Shown: piece by piece, positions 1 to 11,785 of the stretch | Numbering within the stretch: the first letter of the stretch is position 1 | Layout: each line of letters opens with the position of its first letter | Assembly (NCBI RefSeq): GCF_009870125.1 | Contig: NC_046683.1 | Location: 48,561,869 to 48,625,868, forward strand | DNA length: 64,000 bases | From: Drosophila pseudoobscura | Taxonomy: Eukaryota; Arthropoda; Insecta; Diptera; Drosophilidae | Direction: 5' to 3' | Notes under the pieces: generated by a model | Told to the model about the DNA's origin: nothing | Databases searched by the model: none | The model's input: only the letters and a program-made list of their open reading frames with translations | Translations under genes and position numbers: made by a program

Positions 1-1622
1 CCATAAATATAGAAATACGAGTATCTAAAATTGTTATGCGATTTATCGGGAATTATCAGTTGTGGGGCTATTTTGGCCACTTGCATACCCTAATCAGCTG
101 GGCAATACATCGATTCTTAATTAAATGAGCACGCGAGACCCCATTTTGGTCTGTCATGACAGTGGCGGGTCCTGTGATCTCCTACCACAGTCCTATTAGG
201 GGCTATCTTCAGACATTCCTTAATTAACAGCGTCATTGAAACGATAGCCGACACTTTGTACCCTGGCCCTGAAGCATTTTGTTAACCTCTTTTGCGGATA
301 TACTCAGATAGGAAAGTCTTATCCGCATTCGAGTGGTAGAAGTTTCTTGGCAACCAATGTGTGGATTGCCGATTAGTTTAGATTCTTGAACAAAGTGCTG
401 TGGTTGTGGCATGCAGGATGCCTGAAGAGGTGAGAATTTGAAATTGTGTGATGTGATTTGAAGGATTCAAGGAAATCCTGTGTGAACTAAACGTGTGTGC
501 AATCCTCCAAAGGATCCAAACAGCTGCCAATTAGTTAGCCCAGAAGTGTGTAAAATACTCTCCCAAAACTTGAATCAATTACCTCACATCGCATTCAAAG
601 TCAACAACCTGCGCGTAATCGCATTATAAATGACATGTTTGGGGGTTTTCTCAACAAGTGTTTTTTTTGTGAATGGCTCAAGGATGTACGCGTACGCGTC
701 CGAGTCCGAGAATCGTTTTGTGCTGTGTGCTGTGGGTGGAAGTGATTTGTGCTTTGTGCTTTGCATGACAAGTGGAGTGTGGCCGACACTGTGAATCTGC
801 TTAGGTAATACCCGATCGGTGCATCATTTCTCTTCTCTCTGGTTCCGCTTTCAGCGTGCTCGTATTATTTCGCCTGCATGCGGACTCTGTAATTTTTGGC
901 GAGTATTGCAAACAATTACGCTAAATATTTCAGGCCAAAAACCGGTTGGACAGCCCCAGATTTAGGGTGCATGTCGCTGGTACTCTCTGTACTGCTGATG
1001 GCGACGGCTCTTTTGGCTTTTGCATATGCAAATTTCTTAAATAAAACAATTTTCAAGTGCTTGGGATTGCTGTAAATTGGCGTTCAAGTACGACTTGATT
1101 CGGATTTGGCCCCGCTGCCACGCCCTCCGCTCCTCCCCCCGATATGATATGTGATGCTGTGAAAGCTGTCGTAGTTATTTATATATATTTATCTGTAAGC
1201 TAAGTAGCTAAATCCGTCTAGATCGGTAGCAGAGGTCACACGAATTAAGGAGCTTGATTTTCTCAACAAACAAAATCAAAGCTTTGGGGCGTATGAGCAA
1301 TGTCAGAACAACCAGTTTTACAGTATAACGACACGCGACAATACATTTTTGAATTGGTTTATTACCTTAACTCTTCGAGTACTGGAAATAGTAACGGAAC
1401 GAAAAAATTGAAGTATTTCTTACAGAAAATAATCTCGTTTCTACATAACTTTTACACCTTAAGTTACTACATCATCTCTAAGCAATATCTACATAAAAGG
1501 CAGGTGAACAGACTGGTGATGTTAACATTAACATAACATTATTGCATCCAACGTAAAATGAATCTAAACATACCATGTCAACATATATTGGATAGTTCCA
1601 TTTATTGCCGCCTTTATTCGTG

Positions 1623-1632
1623 GTGGCGCCAC
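1623..1632. promoter_or_regulatory. GTGGCGCCAC palindrome, CTCF-like site
   Basis: The perfect palindrome GTGGCGCCAC sits in the context GGTGGCGCCACTATAG. The AGGTGGCGC-type core is the published dCTCF insulator motif. The same 11-mer, GGTGGCGCCAC, recurs at 7008-7018, so the two copies flank the first coding exon of path. Binding is inferred from the motif alone. Confidence 0.3.
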
Positions 1633-2652
1633 TATAGCTGCCCCAAAAGTATGCAAAGATATTTTTGGCCGCAAAGAAACTGTAACATTTTTAGCGGTTC
1701 AAATTCAAATTTAAAATTTAAAACCATTCCACGTACAATGTAGGTACAATTTTAAATTGATCTTTACTAAGCCCTCTTAAGTCTCAATTAATTATTGTTA
1801 TTTCGCAAGCTTACTCTTCACTGCAAGGTTCTTTCCCTGATCTCGAAATCAAGGCTCTCCCCAATCTAAATCCATCGCCGGATTCCATTTAGCGCAAATG
1901 CGGTCAAGTTTGAGTGGGTTTCGCCAATCTTTCAATTGCAAAGAAATTGTGAAAATTTCCATAAATATGATTCGCAGGGAAGCAACCGGCTCGAACTGGT
2001 TTCGGAGCATATGAGACGACGCGTCGCGACGTGCATATGATTTGGGAGCACGCTCAAATTACCCGTGATTAAATACGACGCAGAAATCAAATTGATTTCA
2101 ATTCTCCAGCAAATGATTGATCCGACTCTGCCGAGCGGTGGACAGTCGGCCGGCCCTTGGCGTGTATTTTTGGCAATCAATTCCGGCTGCGAACAATTCA
2201 TTCTGGTTTCTGGGGTTGCACGATTCAATTGGCAGCCAATTGATGCCGATAGCCGACACCCCACAGCATTACCCCTCCTCTAACCGGGAATCTTATCTAC
2301 GCGATATCTATAATTAATTAGCCTGCTATTTGCCATGCACATCTCCTATTTATCTTTCCATATCGCACCCCTGTTTGAGCTTTCCGAAACGTTCTGATTC
2401 ATGCAACCATTCGCACGATATCTGCAACCTGTGAGGCATGTGACGCATGTTAGTTGGGCCTTATAAGCGTTTATCTCGAATGCCGCCAAACGGAACTGAC
2501 TCCCGACCATATGTACATATAAGCTTGCACTCTGAGCTCCAGCCAGTTTCCTTTTGGTCGGCGTTGGGGGTTTCCCAAGGCAAAACTATCGAATCGAAAT
2601 GCAACCGAAATAACGGAAAACACTCTCTGGCTGGCAAGCAAGCGAGAAAACG

Positions 2653-2654
<2 letters not shown>

Positions 2655-2682
<28 letters not shown>
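2655..2682. repeat. (CT)n microsatellite
   Basis: About 14 uninterrupted CT units lie in the proximal upstream region of path. On the other strand this is a GAGA tract, which could bind GAGA factor or CLAMP. Confidence 0.85.
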
Positions 2683-2685
<3 letters not shown>

Positions 2686-3216
2686 CCACGCTCACCCTCT
2701 GATGCGCTGCGCTCTCTCTGTCGCTCCGTGGGTATATGCGCTCGCTTCGGGGAAAACTGTTACCGAGAATCGGAACGGATCGGGGGTTTTACTCGCCCGA
2801 TTCTGTGCAAAGGTTGGCATTCTTGTTCCGTTTTTCAAACCGTGCGGTTGCTAGAACTCCGAAAGAAATTCATTCACTCAAATCCCACAAAGCGCCAGCG
2901 GTCTTGGCCTCGTACTTAGAAAGTTGTCGCTCGTTCGCCTACCGTTCGACACCCGGTTATCTCGCAAGTTGCATTAGTAATATTGCATTTCTATATTATT
3001 CCTGCCCAAAAACCAAATTGCCCAAATACCGAGTCTCAACCATTGCTATTAAATCTCCCATTAAATTCTATTTTGTATCGAAAAAAGTGCTTGGAAACTG
3101 CTGCTGGCACAGGCTGCTGCCAGCGCCGTTTATCGTTCCGCGCACCAGGATAACCGCTTCTGCCTACTGGCCACTGGCTCCTCCAGGATTACCAGCTCAT
3201 CTGCTCGCTCTGCACC

Positions 3217-6200
3217 ATGAGTTTCCACAAGAGCGACTCGCGGACGCCACTGGCTCCGGCCGAGTACACCGTAAGTAGTGGTCATCTGAATCCTCTCAAA
3301 TGGGATGGAGAGCAAGGGATCTCTCCATTGGCTACTGAAAGTCTAGTGTTTAGTTTTCTGTCCTCTGTATCTGGTATCGTCGCTCCTCTATCGCTATATG
3401 TACGTGATTCTTGTGATGTCATGTGCATGCATGATACAACTGCAATTTAGACACATTAATTTGTATAATGCACATCATCAGCACTCACTAGATAATAGCC
3501 AAAGAAGATAATTATAATAGGCCCCGTTTGAGTTTGGGCGATTGATTTGGGGAAACTTTCCGATGACTTGTCGGGTGTATATTTCGCCATATCATGGATA
3601 TAGACATGTGATTCGGATACTCCATCAAAGACTTTGCGCTAATGCCATGTTATTTTATTGATCGATCGGGTCTTTCCTGCTTTCGGTTCTGTCTGTCTGT
3701 GCGACGACTGTTTATGCAAATCTCTAGCCTGTTTGTTTGGATTGAGATAACAAACTGAAGCCTAATTTCGGGGATGATTTCTGGATTTTTCCTTCCGCCG
3801 ACTTATTGCAGAGGCTCTGCCCTAGTCGTATGGTTGTTATGAGAAACGCGCCACACCACTTAGTTGCACCCTCACTCCTCCCTCTCCGTCTCACAGGACA
3901 GCCGTTGTCGACGGCGAGTGGAATTTTCCATTCATTGCGCCGCACTTTTATGTCTGCTCGGGCATTTTCCCATTTGGTCTGGCATGGCAGATTGTAGGGC
4001 ATCCAAGTGGCCGACTACCTACTGCGTCAGCACTTCTGAGGGTCTCAATTTCGGTCTCTCTTCAAGTATCACGTCTATTGGAAATATATCGCATATACGC
4101 ATGGTACGTCATGTACCAACTTTGACTCTTGGTCTCGTCCCTCAACTGTTTTTTTCGGCTGCTGCGCAAGCGCCAAATGTTCTTCTGTTCTCTTGTTCGG
4201 TTCGCGGGGAATGTGCTGCATGTGCACTTCTGTTCTCTGGCTTAAATTCGAGTACTGGACTGCGACTCGGACTCCGATTCCGATTCCGATTCCGACTCCG
4301 AAACTCGGTAACTTTCCACTGCTGCGGCAGAACGAACCCACGCTGGAGTGTGTCCAATGGGAGCAACTCTCTCGGTCCAAAAGCAATTATGCGCAGTTTG
4401 CTTTGCCCCACCAGCTGCAACTCTCTCCCTCTCTCACTCTCTCTCTCGCCATGCCTCTCCTTCTATTGAATATTGTATATTGCATCAGCCTGCACTTGAA
4501 ACTTGAACTACACATCACTCCAGAGGTGCAATACTGACTAGCATAGGGTCACGGTAGCAATAAAGTCGTGTGTTATTCGGACAATCGTCATCAGACTCCT
4601 CAATGCAGTATCTAATATCTGCCCGTGACTGACACCAAAAGTATTTGGAACAGGTGACTGGCTTCGATTCGAATATCTCTGATACCTGACGTCTGATATG
4701 TGATGTCCGATGCCTGATCATCGCTGAATCGATCATGCAGGGTATGCGGAAATCGAAGTAATCTACTCGGGCTACTACCCCAACGCCTGCACACGTATCT
4801 TATCTGTTTGCAAATTGCAGGCGCCCCACTAGCCATGCCCGGAGGCGTTTTCCAACTCCCCCTTTATGGGACAGTTAAAGCCACTGATAGATCTCTCTGT
4901 TTGCTAACTGACTGACAGATTGCCGATAATTTTCAATGCAATTGAGCCCTCGGCCACGTGATTTCACATCGAATTCACTTCTCGATTCTCGGCTTACACA
5001 GTTTTTCAGACAGACTGTTCTACCAATGCGCTTTTTGTTTGCATTTGTCTAAAATAAATATAAAATTTTCCACTGCAATTTGTTGGCGTTTGCCGTTTTC
5101 GTTTTCGTTTTCGTTGTCGATGTCGATGTCGCTGCTTCTGTCATTTCAGTTTCCCCCCTCATACTCCCTGTTACCTGTGCCACTTCCATTTCCATTTCCA
5201 CTTTTCGCTTACATAAGTTCAATGGCACGCCAGGCTGGGGCGTTTGGCGAGCGTTTGGGGCGCTTGGGAGTTGGCTTCGGTTCCCCATTGTTGACAGTTT
5301 TAATTAGAAAACTAAACTGAACGGAATGCATGTGCGCCTCAGAATGCTGCGTCTTTTCTGTTTTAGTCACTGCTGCAGCGGGATCGTGACCGTCATCGCG
5401 ATCGCGATCGTGATCGTGTTAGGGGTGGATTGATTTGGTTAAGAAAAAGACGTCACCCTTCATAGATTCGTCATGAGTAGAGTAGCGGGCTTAAAGTCTT
5501 GAGAGTATGGGATTACTTAAAGATTTCTACGATTCCTTATCGCCGCCGCTATCGCAAAGAGAAAGATCGGGAAATACCTGCCATAAAAATCTAGTCCATG
5601 AAATGGCAGTGACGGATGAGTAGGGCAGATGGGTTGTAGGCACACCCAGAATATGTATGACTCAGTAGAAGTGTGAACTTCTAGGAATCTCTATTGAATA
5701 ATCTTGCGTTTATAGATGTTTTAGGCTTGAGTGGTTGTTTGTTACTAAATTTTGAGTAGTATGTATCTATCAATTTCGTGATAGCTTGTAATGATTCTAT
5801 CTGCAATTGAGACTCCGTAATGGTTCCGTGCATTTCGTGCTTCTCTTACGTAAAAGCAGATCCGATCCGTACCGATACAATCTGAACAGATAGTAGCCCA
5901 GAGATCCCTTGGGTGAAATCCGCTCGCATTTTCAACCGTTTCGTTCCCCGTTGGACTTTTATCATTATCTCATTATCAATGCTGCTCCCCTCTCCCGCTC
6001 TACCGCTCCACCGCTCTCTGCATTCGTCACACATTTCGCTATGTTAACTGCACTTGACGCCATTTTGAACCCGAAGTGCGCCAGCGACACGTGTGGTTGC
6101 TGCTGCTACTGCCGCCACTTCAGTCTCGTCTCTGCGTCCGCTATCAGAGAGAGCGCTTTCAGAGAGCGGACACCAGCTATGTTTACATTCTTCTTCGAAC

Positions 6201-9200
6201 TCACAATTCTCCCCTCTCTCTCTCCTGAAGCCAGCTCGCAGCTACTTAGAGCGCCAGAAGGGTGCTTGCAATTGGGAAATTGAATAATAAATGATATGGC
6301 GAATAAGTGAGCGGCACGATTAGTTCGCATTGCAGCTGTCCAATTATTATGCCCGCTTTGTCTATTTATTTAACTTTTCCTTTACGCATTTGCAGCGCTA
6401 TTTTGCTCTTTTCTATGGTTCACAGTGGATGCCATCTGAAGCGTAAAGAGGTTGGGATCGGGGAAGCTTTTGGCATGTGGGCACATGTTTCAAACTCAGC
6501 AGCAAATTTGGGTCTTGTCTCTAGGGGGAAGTCAATGAAGCGTGAAGAAACGCCTTTGAAGATTATATTTCGGAATATTAGCATTTTGTGTTTGAACTTT
6601 TGTGAGCATGATCCCAGTGACCAATATATTTCTTCAAACATACATACATATGTATATATTTTTAAATCGGTAGAAATCCGTCCTGAAAACCATACAAATA
6701 CCTAAAAAATAATTTCCCCATTCCACATGAAATTTTTCATTTAATATATGTACTAACGGCTATTTTTATCAATACTCACATATTATGGAAAAGCATTCTT
6801 TTTAGAGCCTTAAAATATAAAGATTCATTATGTTTACCGGATTCTACATGAGTTTTTACATTACCAATACTTTTTAAATGTATCTATACATGGCGCGCCG
6901 CGACGTTTACATAGCTATGTTAAGCGACCGGCTAACATTACCGGTTAACAGTCGTCTCCTCTGCTTGATCGCCACTAACCGTTTCGAGCTTTCCCATGCA
7001 TTTGCTAGGTGGCGCCACGACAACCCGCCAGAATACAAACAATTCAAAAATACCAGCGACAAAAATTAACAATCAACAACTTTTATTGGATCCAATTTGC
7101 TGAATTAAAAAAAAAACTAAAAAAGACGCGACTATTTGCGAATATTTTGCGCTGACTTTTTTGCGGCTTTTTGCACGTACATATTTTGCACAAATTCGCA
7201 GTTTCCTCATTAATTTTCTGTTTACGTCGCACCGTTTTATTTTCACCGCTGAAAACAAGCGGATTCCTAAACACAATTTATATAAAACACGCCCGCACTC
7301 ACCCCTTTGTATCAATTTTTGTGCGGCGATCACGTGTGGGGAGGTGGGGGGTTGGGGAGGCACTGACTGGCGTGACGTCATTCTGCGACTGCACCCAAAA
7401 ATCGGTGAACTTGCGACGCTTCCCCACCCCCACATTTTCCACTCGAGAGGCACAATGGCTAGTAGAATAATGCTCGTGGGAGCCCCGTCGTGAGAGAGAG
7501 CCATCTCCTGGTCTGGGGCTGGCATGGGAGGGCATGGGAAGGAAGGGGGGCGCTTTGGTTTAGTTTGTCGCCGTCATTACACCGCTGCTGGTTCGCTGGC
7601 TGTATGGCTGTGAGGCTGCCTTGAAATTCAGTTGGTTGTCGCCGTTTGAAAGAGTCACGCGCTGGGTCTGCATCTCCGCCCACCTCCTGACCAAAGGCCA
7701 TCGCGTTACCTGCTGGAATCTCTCTCTCTCTCTGTCTCTCTCCCCTACTCGCTCTGTCTCTGTCAAGGTCTCTCTTTTGACCTTGGTCCGGAAGTCGTCA
7801 AGCTGAGCGCCCCCGCCGGAAAACCGCCCCTGCCGCCGCGTCGCGAGCAGCAGCCCGAGGCTGGCATGAGCCTTAATAGCTTCGGGCCCGGGTCGGGGTC
7901 GGGGCGAAAGCGGGACGGACGTGTGTCCAGTGTCGCGCTTAGTCGTCACAAGCTGAAGATGTCCTTGAAGCGGGGTGGCCCCCCGCCGGCGGCGTCGAGT
8001 GGAACGGCGGTGATGACCACATCGCTGGATTCTGTGCAGCAGGTGCAGCAGAAGGCGCGATCGAAAGCATGAAACACACCACCTACCGCACCCACCCCAC
8101 CTACCCATCCCCGCGTCGTGGCGAGGCCTTATGCTCAGCACACAATACGATGCGGCAATGCTGCAAGAGTTGTTAGGATATTGGCAAAACGATCTAATAA
8201 TTTGTGCGATGATTTCTGTGGTCATAAAACTGCATTGAACTTGTTCATTGATCTTGTTTGCGTATTTTTCTAATTTGCTATTTGGCAAGCGATATTTTCG
8301 TCTGTTTCTCGGCTGCCACTGCCACTGCCACTTCAGAGAAAGATGCAGATACAAAGGCAGATACAGATGCAGATGCAGATACAGATACAGATGCAGATGC
8401 CGATAAAGATACAGATAAAGATACGGATAGTTTTAGATGCAATTTCGGTTGCAGCTGCGAAGAGCTTTACATAATTCCCACTCTGCGATGGGACGCTCTC
8501 TTGTTGTCTCCTGCTCTTTGCCTCGCACCTTATTCATCTGGCATTCCTTTTTCACCCACTCTCTCTCTTTCTCTCTCTCTCCCTCTCTCTACCTCTCTCT
8601 CGTAGAAAATCCCCACGGTTGTGTCGAGCGGCTATGACAGCGAGAAGCCCCAAGGCGGCAGGAACAACGCGAGCATAGGCCAACCCAAGTGAGTATATCC
8701 GCCAGTCGGATCGGATTGAATCGGATCGCCCCGATCATTCGATCAGTCGATGCCTCAGGCAGCGGCAGTGTTGTTAGCAAAGTGCACGGCGGCGCGATGT
8801 ACAAGAACATTGACAACGAGTCCTCCACGACCATGTTTGAAATGTACTCCTCTTCGGACAGGTTCATCCGTTCGGACATGGCTGACGTACCCGTCCAGCA
8901 GGCGGCTGGCTCCACCCTGCCACTGGTGATCACGCGCAAGAAAGGCGGCGGCGACTCCGATGATGGCAACTACAATCCCTTCGAGCACCGCAAGGTGGAG
9001 CATCCCACATCGTAAGTGCCACCCCAATGTTACCACCTTACATTATATAAACAGCAGATGATCGCTTACGGCGGGCGGCCCTCTTCAATGACTAATCGCA
9101 TTAATTATACGCTCTGGTGACCCACCCGCCCGCGTCATTGACCTTTTCCCATTGCGAAAGCCGAAGAGAATATAACGGAAATTCAATTTCGTTGCCATTG

Positions 9201-11153
9201 TCCTTGGTCTCTTGGCTTCCAAACTAAAAATAAAAATAAAAATAAGGTAAATTCGCAAGGAAAATCTCAGGCGAATGAAAAGAAAACGCAGAAAGAAAAC
9301 GAGAAGCTCCGCCAAATGTTTTGCTCGACTCGTTTATCGTGTGGAATGAGGAACGCTGCTCTCCTAATCACCCACCCGTCCCCTTCACACCCATACGCCC
9401 TCTTACGCCCGACGTTTGACGCCTGACGAGAGCAAACGCATCCGCACGGCCTTGCATCAAGAGATGATGCATGAGAGATCGGGCGGTGGGTGGAGGAGGC
9501 GTGCAGTGGCTATTTTCGGCTATGTCCACGAAAATCACTATTGACCAAAGCTTTTGGGCGCATGCCTTCGAAATTGTTTTGTTATGGAATAGGCCTGTTA
9601 TGTGCAATTTCCATTTGTGCGCCACATCAGCTGCTCCCCACTGCAGCGGGCTTTTCCGACGAAAAACGTGATTCGCCCACGTAAAATGTATTCGATTTTT
9701 GACAGCAAAATGCGGCGCCCATTAACCTTTAGAATATATTGATCGCACATATGTTAATTTATTATTTGATTCGAATTTCCTTAGGGATCTGGAGACATTT
9801 GTGCATCTGCTGAAGGGCTCCCTGGGCTCGGGCATCCTGGCCATGCCCATGGCCTTCTCTCATGCGGGTCTGTGGTTCGGTTTAGTGGCCACTTTCGCCG
9901 TGGGCACCCTCTGCACCTATTGCGTGCACGTCCTGGTGAAGTGCGCCCATATCCTGTGCCGTCGACGCAAGATTCCGATGATGGGATTCGCAGACGTGGC
10001 CGAACAGGCCTTCTTGGATGGTCCTCCTGCGCTGAACCGCTGGTCCCGCTTCATACGCTTCATGGTGAACAGTTTTCTGGTGCTAGATCTGCTTGGCTGC
10101 TGTTGCATCTACCTGGTGTTCGTGGCAACCAACGTGGAGCAGGTGGTGAGCGTCTATCTGGAGACCGTGCTGAGTGTACGCGTCTGGATTATGATTGTGA
10201 CCGTGCCGCTGATCTTCATGTGCCTGGTGCGGAACCTCAAGTTCCTTACGCCCTTCTCCATGATCGCCAACATCCTGATGTTCGTGGGCATTGTTATCAC
10301 CTTCATCTATATGTTCACCGACCTCCCGGCTCCCGCTGAGCGCCCCGGCCTGGTAGCCGTCTCGGAGTGGCCCCTCTTCTTCGGCACCGTGATCTTCGCC
10401 CTGGAGGGCATCGGCGTAGTGATGTCCCTGGAGAACGACATGAGGAACCCCACTCACTTCATCGGCTGCCCCTCCGTGCTGAACTTTGGCATGGGTCTGG
10501 TCATTGCCCTGTACACCCTTGTGGGCTTCTTCGGCTTTCTTAAGTACGGTCCCGACACACAGGCTAGCATTACGCTTAACCTGCCCCTGGAAGACAAGTG
10601 AGTTACCTAATCTATAATTCTTAGAACATCAAAACTCATCCAAAATACTGTTCTTTGCCTTGTCTGCAGATTGGCTCAGTCCGTGAAACTGATGATTGCC
10701 ATTGCCATCTTCTTTACCTTCACGCTGCAGTTCTACGTGCCCATCTCGATCCTCTGGAAAGGGCTGGAGCACAAGATCAGACCAGAACGCCAGAACATCA
10801 GCGAGTACGGACTGCGTGTGGCGTTGGTGGTAAGCTATGATGCTTAATCTGCTTTTGGAAGCGTCTGCTGAAACTGTTATCTCTTTCAGGTGCTGTGCGG
10901 AGGCATTGCCGTGGCGTTGCCCAACTTGGGGCCCTTCATCTCGCTTATTGGAGCCGTGTGCCTCAGTACGCTGGGCATGATCGTGCCGGCGACAATCGAG
11001 CTGGCCGTGTACCACGAGGACCCCGGCTATGGACGCTTCAACTGGCGGTTGTGGAAGAACTCGGGCCTGATACTGTTCGGAGTGGTAGGCTTTGTGGCCG
11101 GCACATACGTGAGCATCATCGAATTCCATGCCGAGTTCAGTGGCGGCCATTAA
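3217..11153 (+). CDS. path: SLC36-type proton/amino acid transporter, probable pathetic
   Basis: This is a proton-assisted amino acid transporter of the SLC36 (PAT) family, with about 11 membrane segments. In flies path acts at the plasma membrane and late endosome/lysosome and feeds TOR-dependent growth. Coding exons: 3217-3270, 8606-8688, 8778-9011, 9785-10597, 10670-10829 and 10890-11153, with all junctions GT-AG and in phase. The predicted length is 535 aa. Residues 1-123 are hydrophilic, and the membrane core begins at DLETF (about residue 125), followed by GSLGSGILAMP. Other landmarks are EGIGVVMSLENDM and the C-terminal PGYGRFNWRLWK region. The ATG at 3217 has a good context (CACCATGAG). 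Exon 3 offers three in-frame acceptors (8763, 8769, 8778), and I chose the last. The ATG at 8797 could start a shorter isoform of about 442 residues. Two paralogues lie on the opposite strand at 21-25 kb. The family is certain; the path name rests on fit and remembered synteny. Confidence 0.88.
7009..7018. promoter_or_regulatory. GTGGCGCCAC palindrome, second copy
   Basis: The context is CTAGGTGGCGCCACGAC. Here the motif matches the dCTCF core AGGTGGCGC exactly. It pairs with the copy at 1623-1632. Function is inferred from the motif only. Confidence 0.35.
7768..8072 (+). other. orphan exon-like coding block in path intron 1
   Basis: A strong acceptor, a long CT tract ending TGTCAAG at 7767, precedes an open frame of about 100 codons that stops with TGA at 8070-8072. 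It starts two bases into a codon, so it needs a donor exon of phase 1. An internal ATG lies at 7866. The frame is rich in preferred fly codons (CTG, CAG, AAG, GTG). It encodes a basic, Pro/Gly/Ser-rich tail containing GKPPLPPRREQQPEAG, SRHKLKMSLKRGGPPP and VQQVQQKARSKA. I do not recognise the protein. It cannot follow path exon 1 in frame: that splice (phase 0) would hit TGA at 7804 after 12 codons. It may be the 3' terminal exon of an unannotated transcript, or a relocated gene fragment. Confidence 0.35.
8341..8428. repeat. AGATAC/AGATGC hexamer array
   Basis: Imperfect hexamer units CAGATA, CAGATG and AAAGATA repeat head to tail in path intron 1. The same AGATAC word recurs densely at 39.3 kb, 40.1-40.8 kb and 52.1-52.3 kb. 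Confidence 0.75.
9012..9784 (+). other. path intron 3
   Basis: The intron runs from GTAAGT at 9012 to TTCCTTAG at 9784, between the codons of ...HPTS and DLET.... It is phase 2, the same position and phase as the matching intron in both minus-strand paralogues. I see no gene inside. Confidence 0.8.
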
Positions 11154-11785
11154 GCCTCCGCCTCGTGGGGCCGCGCAGCTTATTGCTAATTTAATTTAAA
11201 TTAGTCTTAAATGAAACTCGTCTAAGCACAGGGATGTCTAAGTTAAGTTTTTAACTAATTTTAGGGCTAACCAAAGTTTTCTAGGACTCTAAACTTCCTG
11301 TCTCCCCATGTGGTTATCCTGCTTCCCCTTTTCGTCCTGCTCCTCTTTCTCTTCCCCTCACTCCTTTCAACTATCCCCCCATGCCCCATTAGCCCCAGCT
11401 GCAAACCGAAAGGAAACTCTTACAAACAACAAAAGTATTTCGATTTAGTCGATGCCATGTTCACCACGCGGACGTGGCATTAAGCTTACTTAGGAATTCT
11501 TCTAGAAGTGATTTTGTATCGTAGTGATTTTGAAAACAACTTAGTCGTAATTTAGTTCCTACTATCGTTGTTCGAACTAGGCCAAGACACATGGACGGAC
11601 GCAGCCAAAATTTGTTGCTTCTGCTCGTCTATTTTTTTTGTTTTTTTTTTTTTCATATACTGTACATTATATACGCCCTATTTCAATAATCATGACATAT
11701 TATCCAATACACAAAGACCCGTTGCCCCTCACTGGCTCAATAAACACCAGGGGCAACAGAAAATCGCATTAAAAAAAAAATAAAA
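11154..11785 (+). other. path 3' UTR with poly(A) signal
   Basis: Non-coding sequence follows the TAA stop at 11151-11153. The canonical AATAAA at 11739-11744 is followed about 25 bases later by an A-rich run, which gives a 3' UTR of roughly 610 bases. The 319-bp array starts almost immediately afterwards. Confidence 0.75.
11739..11744 (+). terminator. AATAAA poly(A) signal of path
   Basis: AATAAA in the context CTCAATAAACACC is followed by a GGGGCAAC stretch and an A run. It is the only strong hexamer downstream of the path stop codon before the satellite array. Confidence 0.7.

Larger units (their letters stand above)
1..3216 (+). other. path upstream region and 5' UTR
   Basis: This is non-coding DNA upstream of the path start codon. 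The last few hundred bases, from about 2850, are probably the promoter and 5' UTR. A TCATTC initiator-like sequence lies near 2868, and a CT microsatellite occupies 2655-2682. A possible 5' UTR exon may end at 807 (CTTAG followed by GTAATA), but I cannot show that it is used. A GTGGCGCCAC palindrome is at 1623-1632. The short ORFs here show no coding character. Confidence 0.4.
3271..8605 (+). other. path intron 1 (5.3 kb)
   Basis: The intron begins at GTAAGT (3271) and ends in a long CT-rich tract and CGTAG at 8605. It contains a (CT) tract near 7721-7742, an AGATAC/AGATGC array at 8341-8428, a second GTGGCGCCAC palindrome at 7009-7018, an AT-rich block at 6600-6880 and an exon-like coding block at 7768-8072. 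Its length and composition suit a host of enhancers and alternative first exons. Confidence 0.7.
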
